Below are positions 30,041-39,668 of a stretch of 64,000 nt of DNA, in pieces. The translations under genes and the position numbers were made by a program. Source of the stretch: Streptomyces sclerotialus (GTDB lineage: Bacteria; Actinomycetota; Actinomycetes; Streptomycetales; Streptomycetaceae); contig NZ_JBFOHP010000002.1 of the NCBI RefSeq assembly GCF_040907265.1, forward strand, positions 7,254,001-7,318,000, read 5' to 3'. The notes beneath the pieces are model-generated. The model was not told where the DNA came from, did not search any database, and saw nothing but the letters and a program-made list of their open reading frames with translations. Within the stretch, counting starts at the first letter, position 1, and every line of letters starts with the position of its first letter.

Positions 30041-30793
30041 TCACAGGACGTTCCCCTCCGTACTGGCCAGGATCTCCGCGAGATGGACCGGGCGGACCGG
30101 CGAGCCCTGGCGCGAGAGCACGCCCCCGATGTGCATCAGGCAGGAGTTGTCGACCGTGCACACCGCCGCCGCGCCCGTCTCCTGGATGTGCCGGGTCTTG
30201 TCGGCGCCCATCGCGGCGGAGACGGCCGGGTTCTTGACGGCGAAGGTGCCGCCGAATCCGCAGCACTCCTCGGCGCCGGCCAACTCCCGCAGTTCGAGGC
30301 CCTTCACGTGCGACAGCAGGGTGCGCGGCCGGTCGCCGAGCCCCAGCATCCGCAGCCCGTGGCAGGTCGGGTGGTACGTCACCGCGTGCGGGTAGTACGC
30401 GCCGACGTCCGTCACCTTCAACACGTCGACCAGGAACTCCGTCAGCTCGTACGTCTTGGGCACGGCCTCCGCCGCCGCCTCGGTCAGCGCGCTCCCGCGC
30501 CCCTCCGCCGCGGCCTTCTCACCCAGCCGCGGATAGTTGTCCCGCACCATCGCCGCGCACGACCCGGAAGGCACCACGACGTACTCGTAGTCGCGGAAGA
30601 CCCGTGCGTACCGCAGGGCCAACGGCTCCGAGGCATGCCGGTACCCGGTGTTGAACTGCGGCTGTCCGCAGCAGCTCTGCTCCGCGGGGAATCCCACCTC
30701 CACCCCCAGCCGTTCCAGGAGCGTAACCACCGCCCGGCCGGTCCGTGGATGGAGCGTGTCGTTGATACAGGTGACGAACAGTGCTACGCGCAC
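30041..30793 (-). CDS. lutA: Lactate utilization protein A
   Basis: A 250-aa (Fe-S)-binding protein with two CCG domains. These are FPAEQSCCGQPQFNTGY in the first half and AEECCGFGGTFAVKNP in the second, plus THPTCHG-like YHPTCHGLRML. It is a cytoplasmic subunit of the LutABC L-lactate dehydrogenase. GTG at 30793 with GGAGATGGCAAC upstream is chosen over an ATG eight codons earlier. It is divergent from an MFS permease across 123 bp, which suggests shared control of uptake and oxidation; no clear operator was found in that gap. Confidence 0.92.
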   Translation of the reverse strand: MRVALFVTCINDTLHPRTGRAVVTLLERLGVEVGFPAEQSCCGQPQFNTGYRHASEPLALRYARVFRDYEYVVVPSGSCAAMVRDNYPRLGEKAAAEGRGSALTEAAAEAVPKTYELTEFLVDVLKVTDVGAYYPHAVTYHPTCHGLRMLGLGDRPRTLLSHVKGLELRELAGAEECCGFGGTFAVKNPAVSAAMGADKTRHIQETGAAAVCTVDNSCLMHIGGVLSRQGSPVRPVHLAEILASTEGNVL

Positions 30794-30916
30794 GTTGCCA
30801 TCTCCTTTCGGCCGCACGCGGACCTGGCGGCCACCGGCCTCGCGGGGGCATGATCACCTGACGGCTCATCCTGCCCGAGCGGCAGGGCCACGTGAAGGAC
30901 CCGGGAGCGGAGGCGC

Positions 30917-32221
30917 ATGTCGAGCGCGGAGAACAAGATGGCGGAGCGGCCGGCGGGGGAGCGGCGCCCGGTGTCCGCGGCGCGGCAGCTCGTCGCGGCT
31001 TCCGTGGGCAACGCGGTGGAATGGTATGATTGGTACACATACACCTTTCTTGCCACGTACATCGCGGCGCAGATCTTCCCGAAGAGTGCGTCGAATTCGC
31101 TGGTGCCGTTGCTGTCGACGTTCGCGGTTTTCGCGGTGGGGTTCTTCATGCGGCCCGTCGGCGGGCTGCTGATGGGTGCGGTCGCCGACCGGCGCGGGCG
31201 GCGTGCGGCGCTGACGGTGACCATTCTGCTGATGGGCGGCAGCAGCCTGCTGGTGGGCCTGACGCCGACGTACGCCGCCGCCGGCGTCCTCGCGCCGGTC
31301 ATCCTCGTCCTCGCCCGGTTGCTGCAAGGACTGTCGGTGGGCGGGGAGTTCGCCGCCTCGACCACGTTCCTCGTGGAATCGGCCGGGCCCGGCCGCCGTG
31401 GACTCTTCTCCAGCTTCCAGTACGTCTCGACGACCATCGGGCAGCTCGTCGCCTCTGGCATCGCCGCACTGCTCGTCGCCAATCTCGCCCCCGCCGCCAT
31501 GGACGGCTGGGGCTGGCGCGTCCCCTTCGTACTGGGCGCCTTGCTGAGCCTGGTCGGCTTCTGGGTCCGGCGCGGCGCGGAGGAGACGCGCAGCGAGGAG
31601 CAGGCGAAGGCACCGCGCCCCGGCCTCTTCGAGGCGCTGCGCCGCCATCCGCGCGAGTCGCTGCTGATCTGCGGCATCACCATGGGCGGCACCCTCGCGT
31701 ACTACACCTGGACGTCGTACCTGCCGACGTACGCCGAGCTCAACGCCGGGGTGGACAAGGCGGACGCCCTCCTGTCCGGCACCCTCTCGCTGACCTTCTT
31801 CGCGGTGCTGCAGCCCCTCGCGGGCCTGCTCTCCGACCGCTTCGGGCGCAAGCCCCTGCTCCTGACGTTCGGCCTCGGCTTCGCGCTGCTGAGCGTGCCG
31901 CTGCTCCGCGCGCTCAATGACTCCTTCGCCACGCTGCTGCTCGTGCAGTGCGCCGGCATGATCCTGCTGAGCGGCTTCACGGCCATCTCGGCAGCGGTGA
32001 ACGCAGAGGTCTTCCCGGCCCGGGTGCGCGCCGCGGGCATCGGTTTCCCCTACTCCCTCACCGTCGCCCTCTTCGGCGGCACGGCGCCGTATATCGGCAC
32101 GCTCTTCAAGGACCTGGGCCAGGCCGGCCTCTTCCCCGTGTACGTGGCCGTGCTGTGCTTGATCTCCTCCGCCGTCTACCTCCGGCTGCCCGAGACCGCC
32201 CACCGCCCGCTGGAGCGGTGA
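30917..32221 (+). CDS. MFS transporter of the metabolite:H+ symporter type
   Basis: A 434-aa, 12-segment permease. Typical metabolite:H+ symporter features are GNAVEWYDWYTY in helix 1, the loop 2-3 motif GAVADRRGRR, RLLQGLSVGGEFAAS in helix 4, and LSDRFGRKPLL in loop 8-9. The location divergent from lutABC suggests import of lactate or a related hydroxy or keto acid; this is inference. ATG with GGAGCGGAGGCGC upstream. A second, deleted copy lies at 39669-40615, and comparison of the two shows how that copy decayed. Confidence 0.9.
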   Translation: MSSAENKMAERPAGERRPVSAARQLVAASVGNAVEWYDWYTYTFLATYIAAQIFPKSASNSLVPLLSTFAVFAVGFFMRPVGGLLMGAVADRRGRRAALTVTILLMGGSSLLVGLTPTYAAAGVLAPVILVLARLLQGLSVGGEFAASTTFLVESAGPGRRGLFSSFQYVSTTIGQLVASGIAALLVANLAPAAMDGWGWRVPFVLGALLSLVGFWVRRGAEETRSEEQAKAPRPGLFEALRRHPRESLLICGITMGGTLAYYTWTSYLPTYAELNAGVDKADALLSGTLSLTFFAVLQPLAGLLSDRFGRKPLLLTFGLGFALLSVPLLRALNDSFATLLLVQCAGMILLSGFTAISAAVNAEVFPARVRAAGIGFPYSLTVALFGGTAPYIGTLFKDLGQAGLFPVYVAVLCLISSAVYLRLPETAHRPLER

Positions 32222-32291
32222 GGAGGCGGGGCGCCGGCTGCCTGGGGCGGCTCCTCCCTCGGGGGCGTCGAAGGTGGCTTTCTGGGCACCT

Positions 32292-32572
32292 ATGTCATGT
32301 ACTTCCCCAGCTGACGTCGCTGAACTGCGGTTTCGGCCGCTGGTCGCCTCCGGCCGGAAGGTTGCCGAGGTGGCGAAGCTCCTCGGATCAGCGAGCAGAC
32401 CCTCTGCGTCTGGCGCCGACAGCATCTGATCGACACCGGGCGGATGCCCGGTCTCCCCACCCACGAGCAGGCCGAGCCGGCCGCGGCCCGCAAGCGGATC
32501 ACGGAGCTGGAGGCGGAGTTGGCCATCCACCGCCGGGTCGCGGAGCTGCTGGGCGAGGCGACCCCAGGTTGA
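32292..32572 (+). pseudogene. IS3-type transposase OrfA, frameshifted
   Basis: The reading starts MSCTSPADVAELRFRPLV, continues ASGRKVAEVAKLLG, and then needs one inserted base to give ISEQTLCVWRRQHLIDTG and a coiled-coil-like end (ARKRITELEAELAIHRRVAELLGEA). This is the helix-turn-helix plus leucine-zipper layout of IS3-family OrfA. The single-base loss falls after CTCCTCGG near 32383. No OrfB and no terminal inverted repeats were seen, so it is a remnant. It abuts the truncated GAF/PAS gene exactly at its broken end. Confidence 0.75.
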
Positions 32573-33491
32573 CCAGCCTCTCCGCGTCGTCGATACGGGC
32601 CGCCATCCGAGCCTGCTGGTCGTGGAACTGCCAGCTGACCAGCAGCCCGCCGCCCACGCGCTGGGCCCGCACACTCATCACGGCGGGATACCTGACCCCG
32701 CGCAGCGGCTCCTCGTAGAAAAAGGGACCCTGTTCCAACGGAACGCCGGTCTTCAGGACCTTGACGTACGCGTCGAAGATCCCGGCCGGGGCGAGTCCGG
32801 GAAACGCCTTCAGCAGCCCGCTGCCGGCGATGTGATCGGGGGTCCGCCCGAGCACGTCCGTGGCGTGCCCGTTGCACCGCTCGATGCGGAACTCCACGAC
32901 CCGGCACTGCCTGTCCCGGACGGGGAAGAGCAGCGCCGCGGGTATGGGGATCGCATTCAGGACCGCGACCAGCCACGGCGCCGCGAACTCGTCCTCCGGC
33001 AGCCCCAGTTCGGCCAGGCCGCACAGCGCGCGACCCACGTCGCCGGTGAGCGTCTCCGCACGTTCGGTGACCGTCTGCTCCAGGGGTGGTCCCTTCGGCC
33101 AGGTCACGCTCACCACGCAGAGAAACCTCTCGTCCGCGGCCCTGGCGGTCCGAACGCCGACCGAAGTGGCCACGCCGGCCGACCCGTTCCAGGCCGTCAC
33201 CCAGGTCAGGATCCGGTCTCCGCTCTCGTCGTCCAGCCACAGCAGCTGTTCCTTCGGGGCCAGCCGAGTGAGGGGGAACAGACATCGCAGCGGTACCCGC
33301 GACCAGTCGCTGACAGCTTGTGTCGAGGCACCGGCAACGCCGCTCATCCGAAGCCCGCCCTCACCGTCGATGATCGCCAGCAGTACCGTCGCGGCGCCCC
33401 ACGGCCCGACACGGTCGTACAACAGCTGTGCCAAGTGCACCGGACTACGCGCGGCACTCGTCTCCGCGCGGATGTCGCTGCCCTTCGCCAC
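32573..33491 (-). pseudogene. C-terminally truncated GAF/PAS sensor protein
   Basis: About 300 residues remain: a GAF-like domain (VHLAQLLYDRVGPWGAATVLLAI to EQTVTERAETL) and a PAS domain (WLVAVLNAIPIPAALLFPV, CNGHATDVLGRTPDHIAG, PAVMSVRAQRVGGGLLVSWQF). It breaks off after ARIDDAERLVNLG, directly at the IS3 remnant, where relatives would continue, typically into a SpoIIE-type phosphatase. The open frame continues into the transposon DNA but no longer encodes family sequence. The GTG at 33491 is the likeliest start; true 5' end uncertain. Confidence 0.65.
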
Positions 33492-33639
33492 GCGGTCTTC
33501 GCTGTGATCCCGGTACGCACGGCCGGCGCGGGCATCCGCTTCGCTGGTCCCGGCTCCACCGCCATGCCTCTCGGCGGAGTGCTGCCGCGGTGCCGGCGCT
33601 GCACGTCGCGCACCGGCTCCCCGGTGCCCGTGGTCCCCA

Positions 33640-34150
33640 GTGACGCGTCGGCTGAGAACGTGCGGACGCCCGTGGCCTGCTGGCAGACCCCGAGGACGCC
33701 GAGCCGCCCTTCCGGGCGGCCCTGGCCGGCCCCGTGCTGGAACACTGGCCCTTCGAACACGCCCAGAACCTGCTGGACCTCGCCGCATTGCTGCGGCGCC
33801 GCCGACGCATCGCAGAGACGTGAGCCCCGCTCACCGAGTCACTGGAAACCTGCCGCCGCCTGGGCGCGCGCCCGTGGATCGAGCGCGCCCGGGCCGAATC
33901 GCGCGCCGCCGGCCTCGACGTCACAGACTCCGCTCCCGACGCGCTCGCCGAACTCCCCGCACCAGCAGCAGATCATCCATCTCGCCGCCCGCGGACTGAC
34001 CGACCGTGAGATCGGCGAGAAGCTCTTCCTCGCCCCACGCAGGGCCAGCTCGCATCTCGCCGCAGCTTCCCCAAGCTGGGCATCACCGCCCGCTCCCAGC
34101 TGCGCGACCTCATCGAGGGCACCATCGCCGTGGCCGACCACCGGGAATGA
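33640..34150 (+). pseudogene. Decayed LuxR-family (LAL-like) regulator, C-terminal part
   Basis: Fragments in different frames join into the end of a large ATP-dependent LuxR regulator: LLADPEDAEPPFRAALAG, EHWPFEHAQNLLDLAALLRRRRR, ETCRRLGARPWIERARAE, and then the HTH QQIIHLAARGLTDREIGEKL followed, after another frameshift, by PKLGITARSQLRDLIEG. The residues match the tetratricopeptide-like end plus GerE domain of these regulators. At least three frameshifts and one in-frame stop make it non-functional. Confidence 0.75.
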
Positions 34151-34347
34151 GCCACGCCCGGCGACAGAAGCAGTCAGCTGACGCATACCGCGCGGCCTCC
34201 CACCGAACCAGGCCGGCCACGGGACGAAGGCGGCAGCGAACCCCTTCGCCCGTGAACCCCGATGCCCGCCTGTCTCCGGCTGCACACGACCTCGCTTTCG
34301 TCGCGGCCGGACGCGAACGGCCCACCGCGTCGAAGGAATGAAAAGCC

Positions 34348-34790
34348 ATGGTGGCTACGGAGACAGCATCGCTCCGGGACCGGTTCGCCACAGCCGACCC
34401 CTGGGCTGCTGCGTCTGGCCGCCGGGCTGCGAGCCGTCCTCGGCCTCACTCTCACCCTGGCCGCGCTGACCGTACTGGATCAGCCCTCTGTGGTCCTCCT
34501 GGCAGGCGGCTTCACGGCCGTGGTCACCTCGTCGGCGATCAGCGACCTGCACCCCCGCGACCAGTTCCGCACCCTCCTCGCGGGGGCGCCCGTGGCCTCG
34601 CCGCCCTGACGACCGGGGGTGCCGGCCTCATTCCCCCTCGCCTCGCACTCGGCCTTCCTGCTGCTGATCTTCGCCGCGGTCGACGCCCGCCGCTTCGGAC
34701 GACGCGGTCAGGACGTCGGGATCTTCGCCTTCATGGCCTACTTCCTGTCCCAGTTCGCCCGGCACTCAGCCCCGTCAACTCCCGCGACCG
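34348..34790 (+). pseudogene. Decayed FUSC-family membrane protein, N-terminal part
   Basis: The start is intact (ATG after GAAGGAATGAAAAGCC, MVATETASLRDRFATADP). A frameshift then leads to LLRLAAGLRAVLGLTLTLAA and on to DQFRTLLAGAPVAS, and a further shift gives LLLIFAAVDARRFGRRGQD. The order of segments matches the first about 150 residues of the intact FUSC protein at 50225-52495 (RFAASDPGLLRLMAGLRT, FGAVYGRRFGDRGT). The remainder of the gene is absent. Confidence 0.75.
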
Positions 34791-35212
34791 GCCGCTGCGT
34801 CGGGCGTCCGTCTCCTTCACGGCAACCGCAGTCGCTCGCTTCTGCCCGGCGGAGCTACGGACAGGCAGCGCAGCCGGCGCACCTCCGCCAGGGCTGCAGA
34901 ACTCTCCGCGCACCCCATCACGTGCGGCTGACAACACTCACTGTCACGTCGCCACAGAAGTTGGGCCAGAACCTGAGTATCAGTAGCAGTTGCTCACCAG
35001 TGTGCGCAGTGTGTGCGGTCGGCTGTGATGCGAACAGTGCAGGAGTCCGGGCAGCGCGGAGGCAGCCGATTATCGCTGAGGGCCTTGGGTGACAAGGTGC
35101 TTCACGCCGTGGCGGTCGGCTGCCCGGACACCGTCGTCGAGTACGAGCCCGCCGGCTGTCCTGCGCGCCCCTTCCGCTCCGCCCGGCAGGAGGTGCCTAT
35201 GGGGGTGGGGGC
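34791..35212. other. Gap without a recognisable gene
   Basis: About 420 bp of somewhat lower-GC DNA between the FUSC relic and the alpha/beta hydrolase. A 94-codon open frame (35013-35297, plus) contains LRALGDKVLHAVAVGCPDTVVEYEPAG, but I do not recognise it and it runs into the hydrolase gene antisense. Probably decayed sequence. Confidence 0.5.
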
Positions 35213-36172
35213 TTACTTGGATTCGACTTGTCCCACCGGGTCGGGGCCGGTGGTCAGTGCCTCGCACGCGGTCTGCCATGTGGGGGCGCCGGGGTGAAGC
35301 TGGGTATGGAGGTAGGCCGCGGTGAGCCGGGCGAGGGCGGCGACTCGCTCAGGGTTCTCGTCCGTGGTCTCGGCGGCGTCGTATCCGGCGATCCCGCCAA
35401 GTCCGTGCTCCGCGTCGAACAGGGTGAGCAGGGTTTTGGGGCCGGGAGCGAGGGTGTAGGGGTCGGTGTGCCAGTCCGGCCCCATGTCCGTGAAGTGCCG
35501 GGAGTCGTCCTTGTCGCCGGCGACGACCAGTGCGGGTGCGGTCATGGTGGAGAAGTCGACGGCCCCGATGATCGGCCACTGTTCGGCCATGGGCCCGTTG
35601 AAGACTTCGCCACCTCTGCCGGGCGCGGCGAGCAGTACGCCCGCCTTGATCCGGGGCTCGACGAGGTGCACCACGTTCCCGGTGTCGGGGTCGTTGAGCC
35701 CCGCGCCCAGCAGGAGGGCGGCGGTGAAGCCGCCGAGCGAGTGTCCGGCGAGGGCGACCTTGGTGGGGTCGATCCGTCCGGCAAGCTGCGGCACGACGGT
35801 CTCGATCACGTCGAGCCGGTCGAGGATGTGGGTCATGTCTTCGGCGCGGGAGCGCCAGAAGTCGGGCGCACCGGGTGCGTCGGCGACCAGGTGGCTCAGT
35901 GTCCGGGAAGTGAGGTGGGTGGGCTGGACGACGACGAATCCGTGGGCAGCCCAGAAGTTGGCGAGCGGCGCGTAGCCGTTGAGCGAGGAGAGGTTGTTCG
36001 AGGGGCCGTGGCCATGGGAGAGGAGGATGACAGGGAGGTCAGTTCCGGTTGCAGGTGCGGAGACGCGCACTTGGAGGTCCACGGGGCGTCCGGGCACGGA
36101 CAGGACAACGGGGCTGAAGGAGAGGACCGGCGCGGGCGCGCCCAAGGCGTCGGTGGCGGTGGATGTGCTCAC
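35213..36172 (-). CDS. Alpha/beta hydrolase
   Basis: An intact 319-aa alpha/beta hydrolase without signal peptide. The oxyanion region VILLSHGHGPSNN, the nucleophile elbow GHSLGGFTAALLLG and a late His in DAEHGLGG are all present, as in chlorophyllase/PAF-acetylhydrolase-like esterases. The start is GTG at 36172 with AAAGGGAACACACC upstream. It is divergent from a TetR gene with a strong palindrome between, so it is probably induced by the regulator's ligand, maybe its own ester substrate. Despite sitting in a decayed region its frame and motifs are fully preserved. Confidence 0.88.
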   Translation of the reverse strand: MSTSTATDALGAPAPVLSFSPVVLSVPGRPVDLQVRVSAPATGTDLPVILLSHGHGPSNNLSSLNGYAPLANFWAAHGFVVVQPTHLTSRTLSHLVADAPGAPDFWRSRAEDMTHILDRLDVIETVVPQLAGRIDPTKVALAGHSLGGFTAALLLGAGLNDPDTGNVVHLVEPRIKAGVLLAAPGRGGEVFNGPMAEQWPIIGAVDFSTMTAPALVVAGDKDDSRHFTDMGPDWHTDPYTLAPGPKTLLTLFDAEHGLGGIAGYDAAETTDENPERVAALARLTAAYLHTQLHPGAPTWQTACEALTTGPDPVGQVESK

Positions 36173-36247
36173 GGTGTGTGTTCCCTTTCGGCGGCGCCTG
36201 CCGCCCGCCGGTCTCCTGCGGCCGGCGGGCGGGCAAGGCGGTCAAGG

Positions 36248-36315
36248 GCGTTCCGTTTCGGCTACACTGAAACGGAACGCTGCTCCACTTAGTATCTGGA
36301 GCGCTGCTCCGTTTT
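36248..36315. promoter_or_regulatory. Divergent TetR operator region
   Basis: A perfect 12-bp inverted repeat GCGTTCCGTTTC (36248-36259) / GAAACGGAACGC (36269-36280) has a 9-nt spacer containing TACACT, a possible -10. A second related element, GGAACGCTGCTCC, recurs as GGAGCGCTGCTCC near 36299. Arm length and position between the hydrolase and TetR starts fit an autoregulating TetR operator. Confidence 0.75.
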
Positions 36316-36341
36316 GTCAATCAGTGTCGAAGGAGTACGTG

Positions 36342-36938
36342 ATGGCCGCCGAAGGTCCGGTAGGGGGTTCACCGTCCCGAAGCAGGCGGGCCGACGCTCA
36401 GCGCAACCGGGAGACGGTGCTCACTGCCGCAGCCGAGGTGTTCGTCACCTCCGGCGTCGACGCGCCGATCCGCCGGATCGCGGCCCAGGCAGGCGTCGGG
36501 ATGGCCACGATCTACCGCCACTTCCCGACCAGGGCGGACCTGGTCACCGCCGTGTACCAGCACCAGATCGAGGCCTGTGCCGAAGCCGGTCCGCGCCTGC
36601 TGGCCAGTGCCGGCTCCCCGTTCGACGCACTGCACCAATGGGTCGACCTCTTCGTCGACTTCCTCGTCACCAAGCACGGACTCGCCGACGCGCTGCAGTC
36701 CGACAGCGATCGCTTCGCCGCGCTGCACGCCCACTTCCTCGACCGCCTGCTGCCCGTCTGCGCCCAGTTGCTCGACGCTGCGGTCGAGGCAGGCGACATC
36801 AGGCCCGGCACGCAGCCGTACGAGCTGATGCGCGGTATCGGCAACCTCTGCATCGGACGCGACAACGACCCCCGCTACGACCCCCGACGCCTGATCGCTC
36901 TCCTCCTCCAGGGACTCCAGCGATCTCACAGGTCCTGA
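36342..36938 (+). CDS. TetR-family transcriptional regulator
   Basis: A 198-aa repressor. The HTH region is RNRETVLTAAAEVFVTSGVDAPIRRIAAQAGVGMATIYRHFPTR in two parts (helix 1 then helix-turn-helix), followed by a ligand-binding domain with DALHQWVDLFVDFLVTKHGLADAL, typical of the SCO1712-like TetR group. ATG 36342 has AAGGAG eight bases upstream; longer in-frame starts lie inside the operator. It probably represses itself and the divergent hydrolase. Ligand unknown. Confidence 0.9.
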   Translation: MAAEGPVGGSPSRSRRADAQRNRETVLTAAAEVFVTSGVDAPIRRIAAQAGVGMATIYRHFPTRADLVTAVYQHQIEACAEAGPRLLASAGSPFDALHQWVDLFVDFLVTKHGLADALQSDSDRFAALHAHFLDRLLPVCAQLLDAAVEAGDIRPGTQPYELMRGIGNLCIGRDNDPRYDPRRLIALLLQGLQRSHRS

Positions 36939-36996
36939 TGCCGACGAGCGACATCGCGACCTAAGCGGTCGGCACCGTAAATCCTTCGGGGGTTGA

Positions 36997-38098
36997 TCAC
37001 GTTGCCCGTCCGGCAGAGGGTTCTTCCTGGTGATCGGCGGTGTGCCGGTCGAGCCTGGCCAGTGGATCGTCCAGGTCGGAGGTGGTGAACTTCCACCGGA
37101 ACGGCTGTGCTGTGGCGTTGGAGCGGTCTTCGAAGGCTCGGAGCCGGTCCCTGACCTGAGCGAGGTCGGTGAAGTCGTGGGGGCGGGCGACCTTGCGCTG
37201 CACGACGGAGAAGTAGTTCTCCACTTGGTTCAGGCAGGAAGCGTGCACCGGGGTGTGGAGTGGATGAGTACCGCGTTCGGGAAGGCGGCCGGCAACCGGT
37301 CGGCAGCCTTCTTGCCGCGGTGGGAGGAGCCGTAGTCCACGTCCCGGAACACGCGTTTCGCGCCGGCGTAGGGCTCGCGGGTCAAGACCTGGGTGACCAG
37401 GACCATGAACGGGTCGATGCCGGTGGTCTTCTCCCAGCGGCCGGACGCCTTCGCGGCGTGGACGTCGTAAGCGGGGGGGCAGCGGGCTTGGTTGGAGGTC
37501 TTCTCCTCGGAGCTGATGACGTACTCGTCGGCGTCGAGCGGGGTGCCCTGCCAGGTGCGGGCGTACAGGTCCAGCACACGCCGGGCGCTGGCGCGGAAGT
37601 CGGGGTCGGCGGAAGTCGGGGTCGGCGACGAAGAACCAGCAGCGGTGCCGCCAGGGCGTGATCGCATCCTTGGCCAGCCGGCGGCGCACGGTGGACGCCG
37701 ACACGAACGCGGCGATGCTCCGCCGGGGCCTCAGAGGCCGGTTCCGGGCATGACCAGCGCGACAGCGGCACTCCGCTCCCGGCGGGCAGCCGACCGGCCG
37801 GCGCCTTGACTTCGGCAATCCGCAGCGGCGGGAACACCGGCGGGCGACCGCAGCGTTGACGGTCTTTGAGCCCGGGCAGGCCCTGTCCGGCGAACCGGCC
37901 ACGCCAGCGGCGCACGGTCTCCAGGTGCTGCCCCGTCCCCTGGGCGATACGCGCGTTGGAGCGTCCGCGCGCGGCGTGCAGCACCACCTGTGCACGCACC
38001 CGCAACCGGTGCTCGGTCTTGTGGCCGTAGGCCATCGCCTTCAGCCGCGCGCGTCCGGCGGCACCCGGGGCTGTCGGACAGGCAGTGCGGAGGGGCAT
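36997..38098 (-). pseudogene. IS630-family transposase, multiply frameshifted
   Basis: Three frames together give a whole transposase. The N-terminal HTH is RVRAQVVLHAARGRSNARIA with GLPGLKDRQRCGRPPVF; the middle is STVRRRLAKDAITPWRHRCW and RRVLDLYARTWQGTPLDADEYVISSEEKT; the end is HTPVHASCLNQVENYFSVVQRK, the IS630 C-terminal catalytic segment. One frameshift coincides with a perfect 16-bp tandem duplication (GGAAGTCGGGGTCGGC at 37595 and 37611). Terminal repeats and TA target duplication were not found. Confidence 0.8.
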
Positions 38099-38219
38099 GG
38101 CGGGCGAGCCGATCGGCCGACGTGGATCACTGGCAAGCCGCAGCCTTTGCCCGCCCGCCGTGGCAGTGGAGCCCAGGCGCCGCGGCGGTCAGCGGGCGCC
38201 CGGGCTGGGCCTGGCCAGA

Positions 38220-38945
38220 TCACTCCGTCACGGGCAGGCACTCGGCGAGCAGGTCGACGACATCGCGCCAGGCGCGCTGCGCGTGCCGTGGGTGGTGACC
38301 GACGCCGGGGCGCACGGTGTGGTCGACCGGCGGGTGGTGGAAGGCGTGCAAGGCGCCGCCATAGACCACAAGGCGCCAGTCGACGCCCGCGGCCTGCATC
38401 TCGGCGGTGAAGGCGTCCCGCTGCGTGGGCGGCATGATCGGGTCTTCCGACCCGACCCCGGCCCACACCGGGCAGCGGATGCGCGCCGCCTCGCCCGGTC
38501 GGCCCGTGGTCAGTGCGTTGACCGTCCCGATCGCGCGCAGGTTGACGCCGGCGCGCCCGAGTTCCAGCCCGATGGCGCCCCCGGTGCCGTAGCCGACAGC
38601 GGCGATCCGGTCGGGGTCGGCCCGCGGTTCGGCGCGCAGCACCTCGAGCGCCGCGTGGCCGATGCCCCGCATCCGGTCGGGGTCGGCGAGCAGCGGCAGG
38701 CAACGGGCCAGCATCTCCTCGATGTCGCCCAGATAGCGCCCGCCGTGGAGGTCGAAGGCCAGCGCCACGTATCCCAGCTCGGCCAGGGCATCGGCGCGGC
38801 GGCGCTCGACGTCGCTGAGCCCCGTCCCCTCGGGCCCGATCAGCACCGCGGGCCGGCGGTCGGCACCGGCCGGGAGCGCGAGGTGCCCGATCATCGTCAA
38901 ACCGTCGGCCGGGTACTGGACCGTGCGCGTGGTAATCGTCGTCAT
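38220..38945 (-). CDS. Dienelactone-hydrolase-like protein with altered nucleophile elbow
   Basis: A 241-aa alpha/beta hydrolase. It has ALPAGADRRPAVLIGPEGTGL, LAFDLHGGRYLGD, GSEDPIMP and GGALHAFHHP, the last two placing the family's Asp and His. At the nucleophile elbow, where dienelactone hydrolases have GYCxGG, it reads GYGTGG, so the catalytic Cys (or Ser) is absent. The ATG at 38945 is used; the ribosome site is poor. It lies beside the IS630 relic but its frame is intact. It may be a pseudo-enzyme or use another residue. Confidence 0.8.
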   Translation of the reverse strand: MTTITTRTVQYPADGLTMIGHLALPAGADRRPAVLIGPEGTGLSDVERRRADALAELGYVALAFDLHGGRYLGDIEEMLARCLPLLADPDRMRGIGHAALEVLRAEPRADPDRIAAVGYGTGGAIGLELGRAGVNLRAIGTVNALTTGRPGEAARIRCPVWAGVGSEDPIMPPTQRDAFTAEMQAAGVDWRLVVYGGALHAFHHPPVDHTVRPGVGHHPRHAQRAWRDVVDLLAECLPVTE

Positions 38946-39668
38946 GAGACTGGACCGTAGTGATCGTCGAGTCCGGTCGGACCGGGGTTCGCCGCTGGCA
39001 GAACAGCGCGGGGGTCCCTCCGAAATACGGCGAGGGCTCACAAGAACCGTCACGACCCCTGTTCCTACGGCAGCACCTGCCCCGGCACCACGCACGACAC
39101 AGGACCCGGAGTCAACTCCCGAAGTCTTTACGGAGCCGACCACTGAGCTGCTGCTGGTCGACAGGTTGTCGACAGTGCGCACACGCGGGCAGCGTCAGAG
39201 GTGAGCAGCTCATCAGTGGCCGCGCAAGACGGCTCGCGTCTGAATGATGAGCGCCACCAGTTGCTCGTCAGCGTCGCGGAGTTCGGTGTGCACAACGATT
39301 GTCCGACCACCGACACCCCTCGATCTCACAGCCGAGCGGCTGCGCCGTCTCGGGGACGCCTTCACCGCAGCGGCCGACCGGGCCCGCCACGATGGCCCGT
39401 GACGCTCACCGCGACGATGCCGAGAGGCCGCACCCGGTGCGCGAGGACGACCAACAAGCGCACCGCCCGCAGGACCCGGACCGCACCATGGCCGAAAGGC
39501 CGGCCACTGAGTGCATACGATGCCGCGCATCCACTCCACTGGATGGAGTCCACCGGCCGGAGAGTGAGCCTCCGCCAACGTGAAAACACAGGTCAAAGGG
39601 CTCGTGCTGACTATTTGCTGACTCAGCGCCCGTGATTATGGTTCTGACCAGCGGCCCCCACCGAACAG
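38946..39668. other. 0.7-kb gap with a possible coding remnant
   Basis: No intact gene is seen. From about 39230 to 39402, frames joined across a shift read LLVSVAEFGVHNDCPTTDTP and DLTAERLRRLGDAFTAAAD followed by RARHDGP and a stop, which look like remains of a small protein I cannot name. The rest shows no clear structure. Confidence 0.4.
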
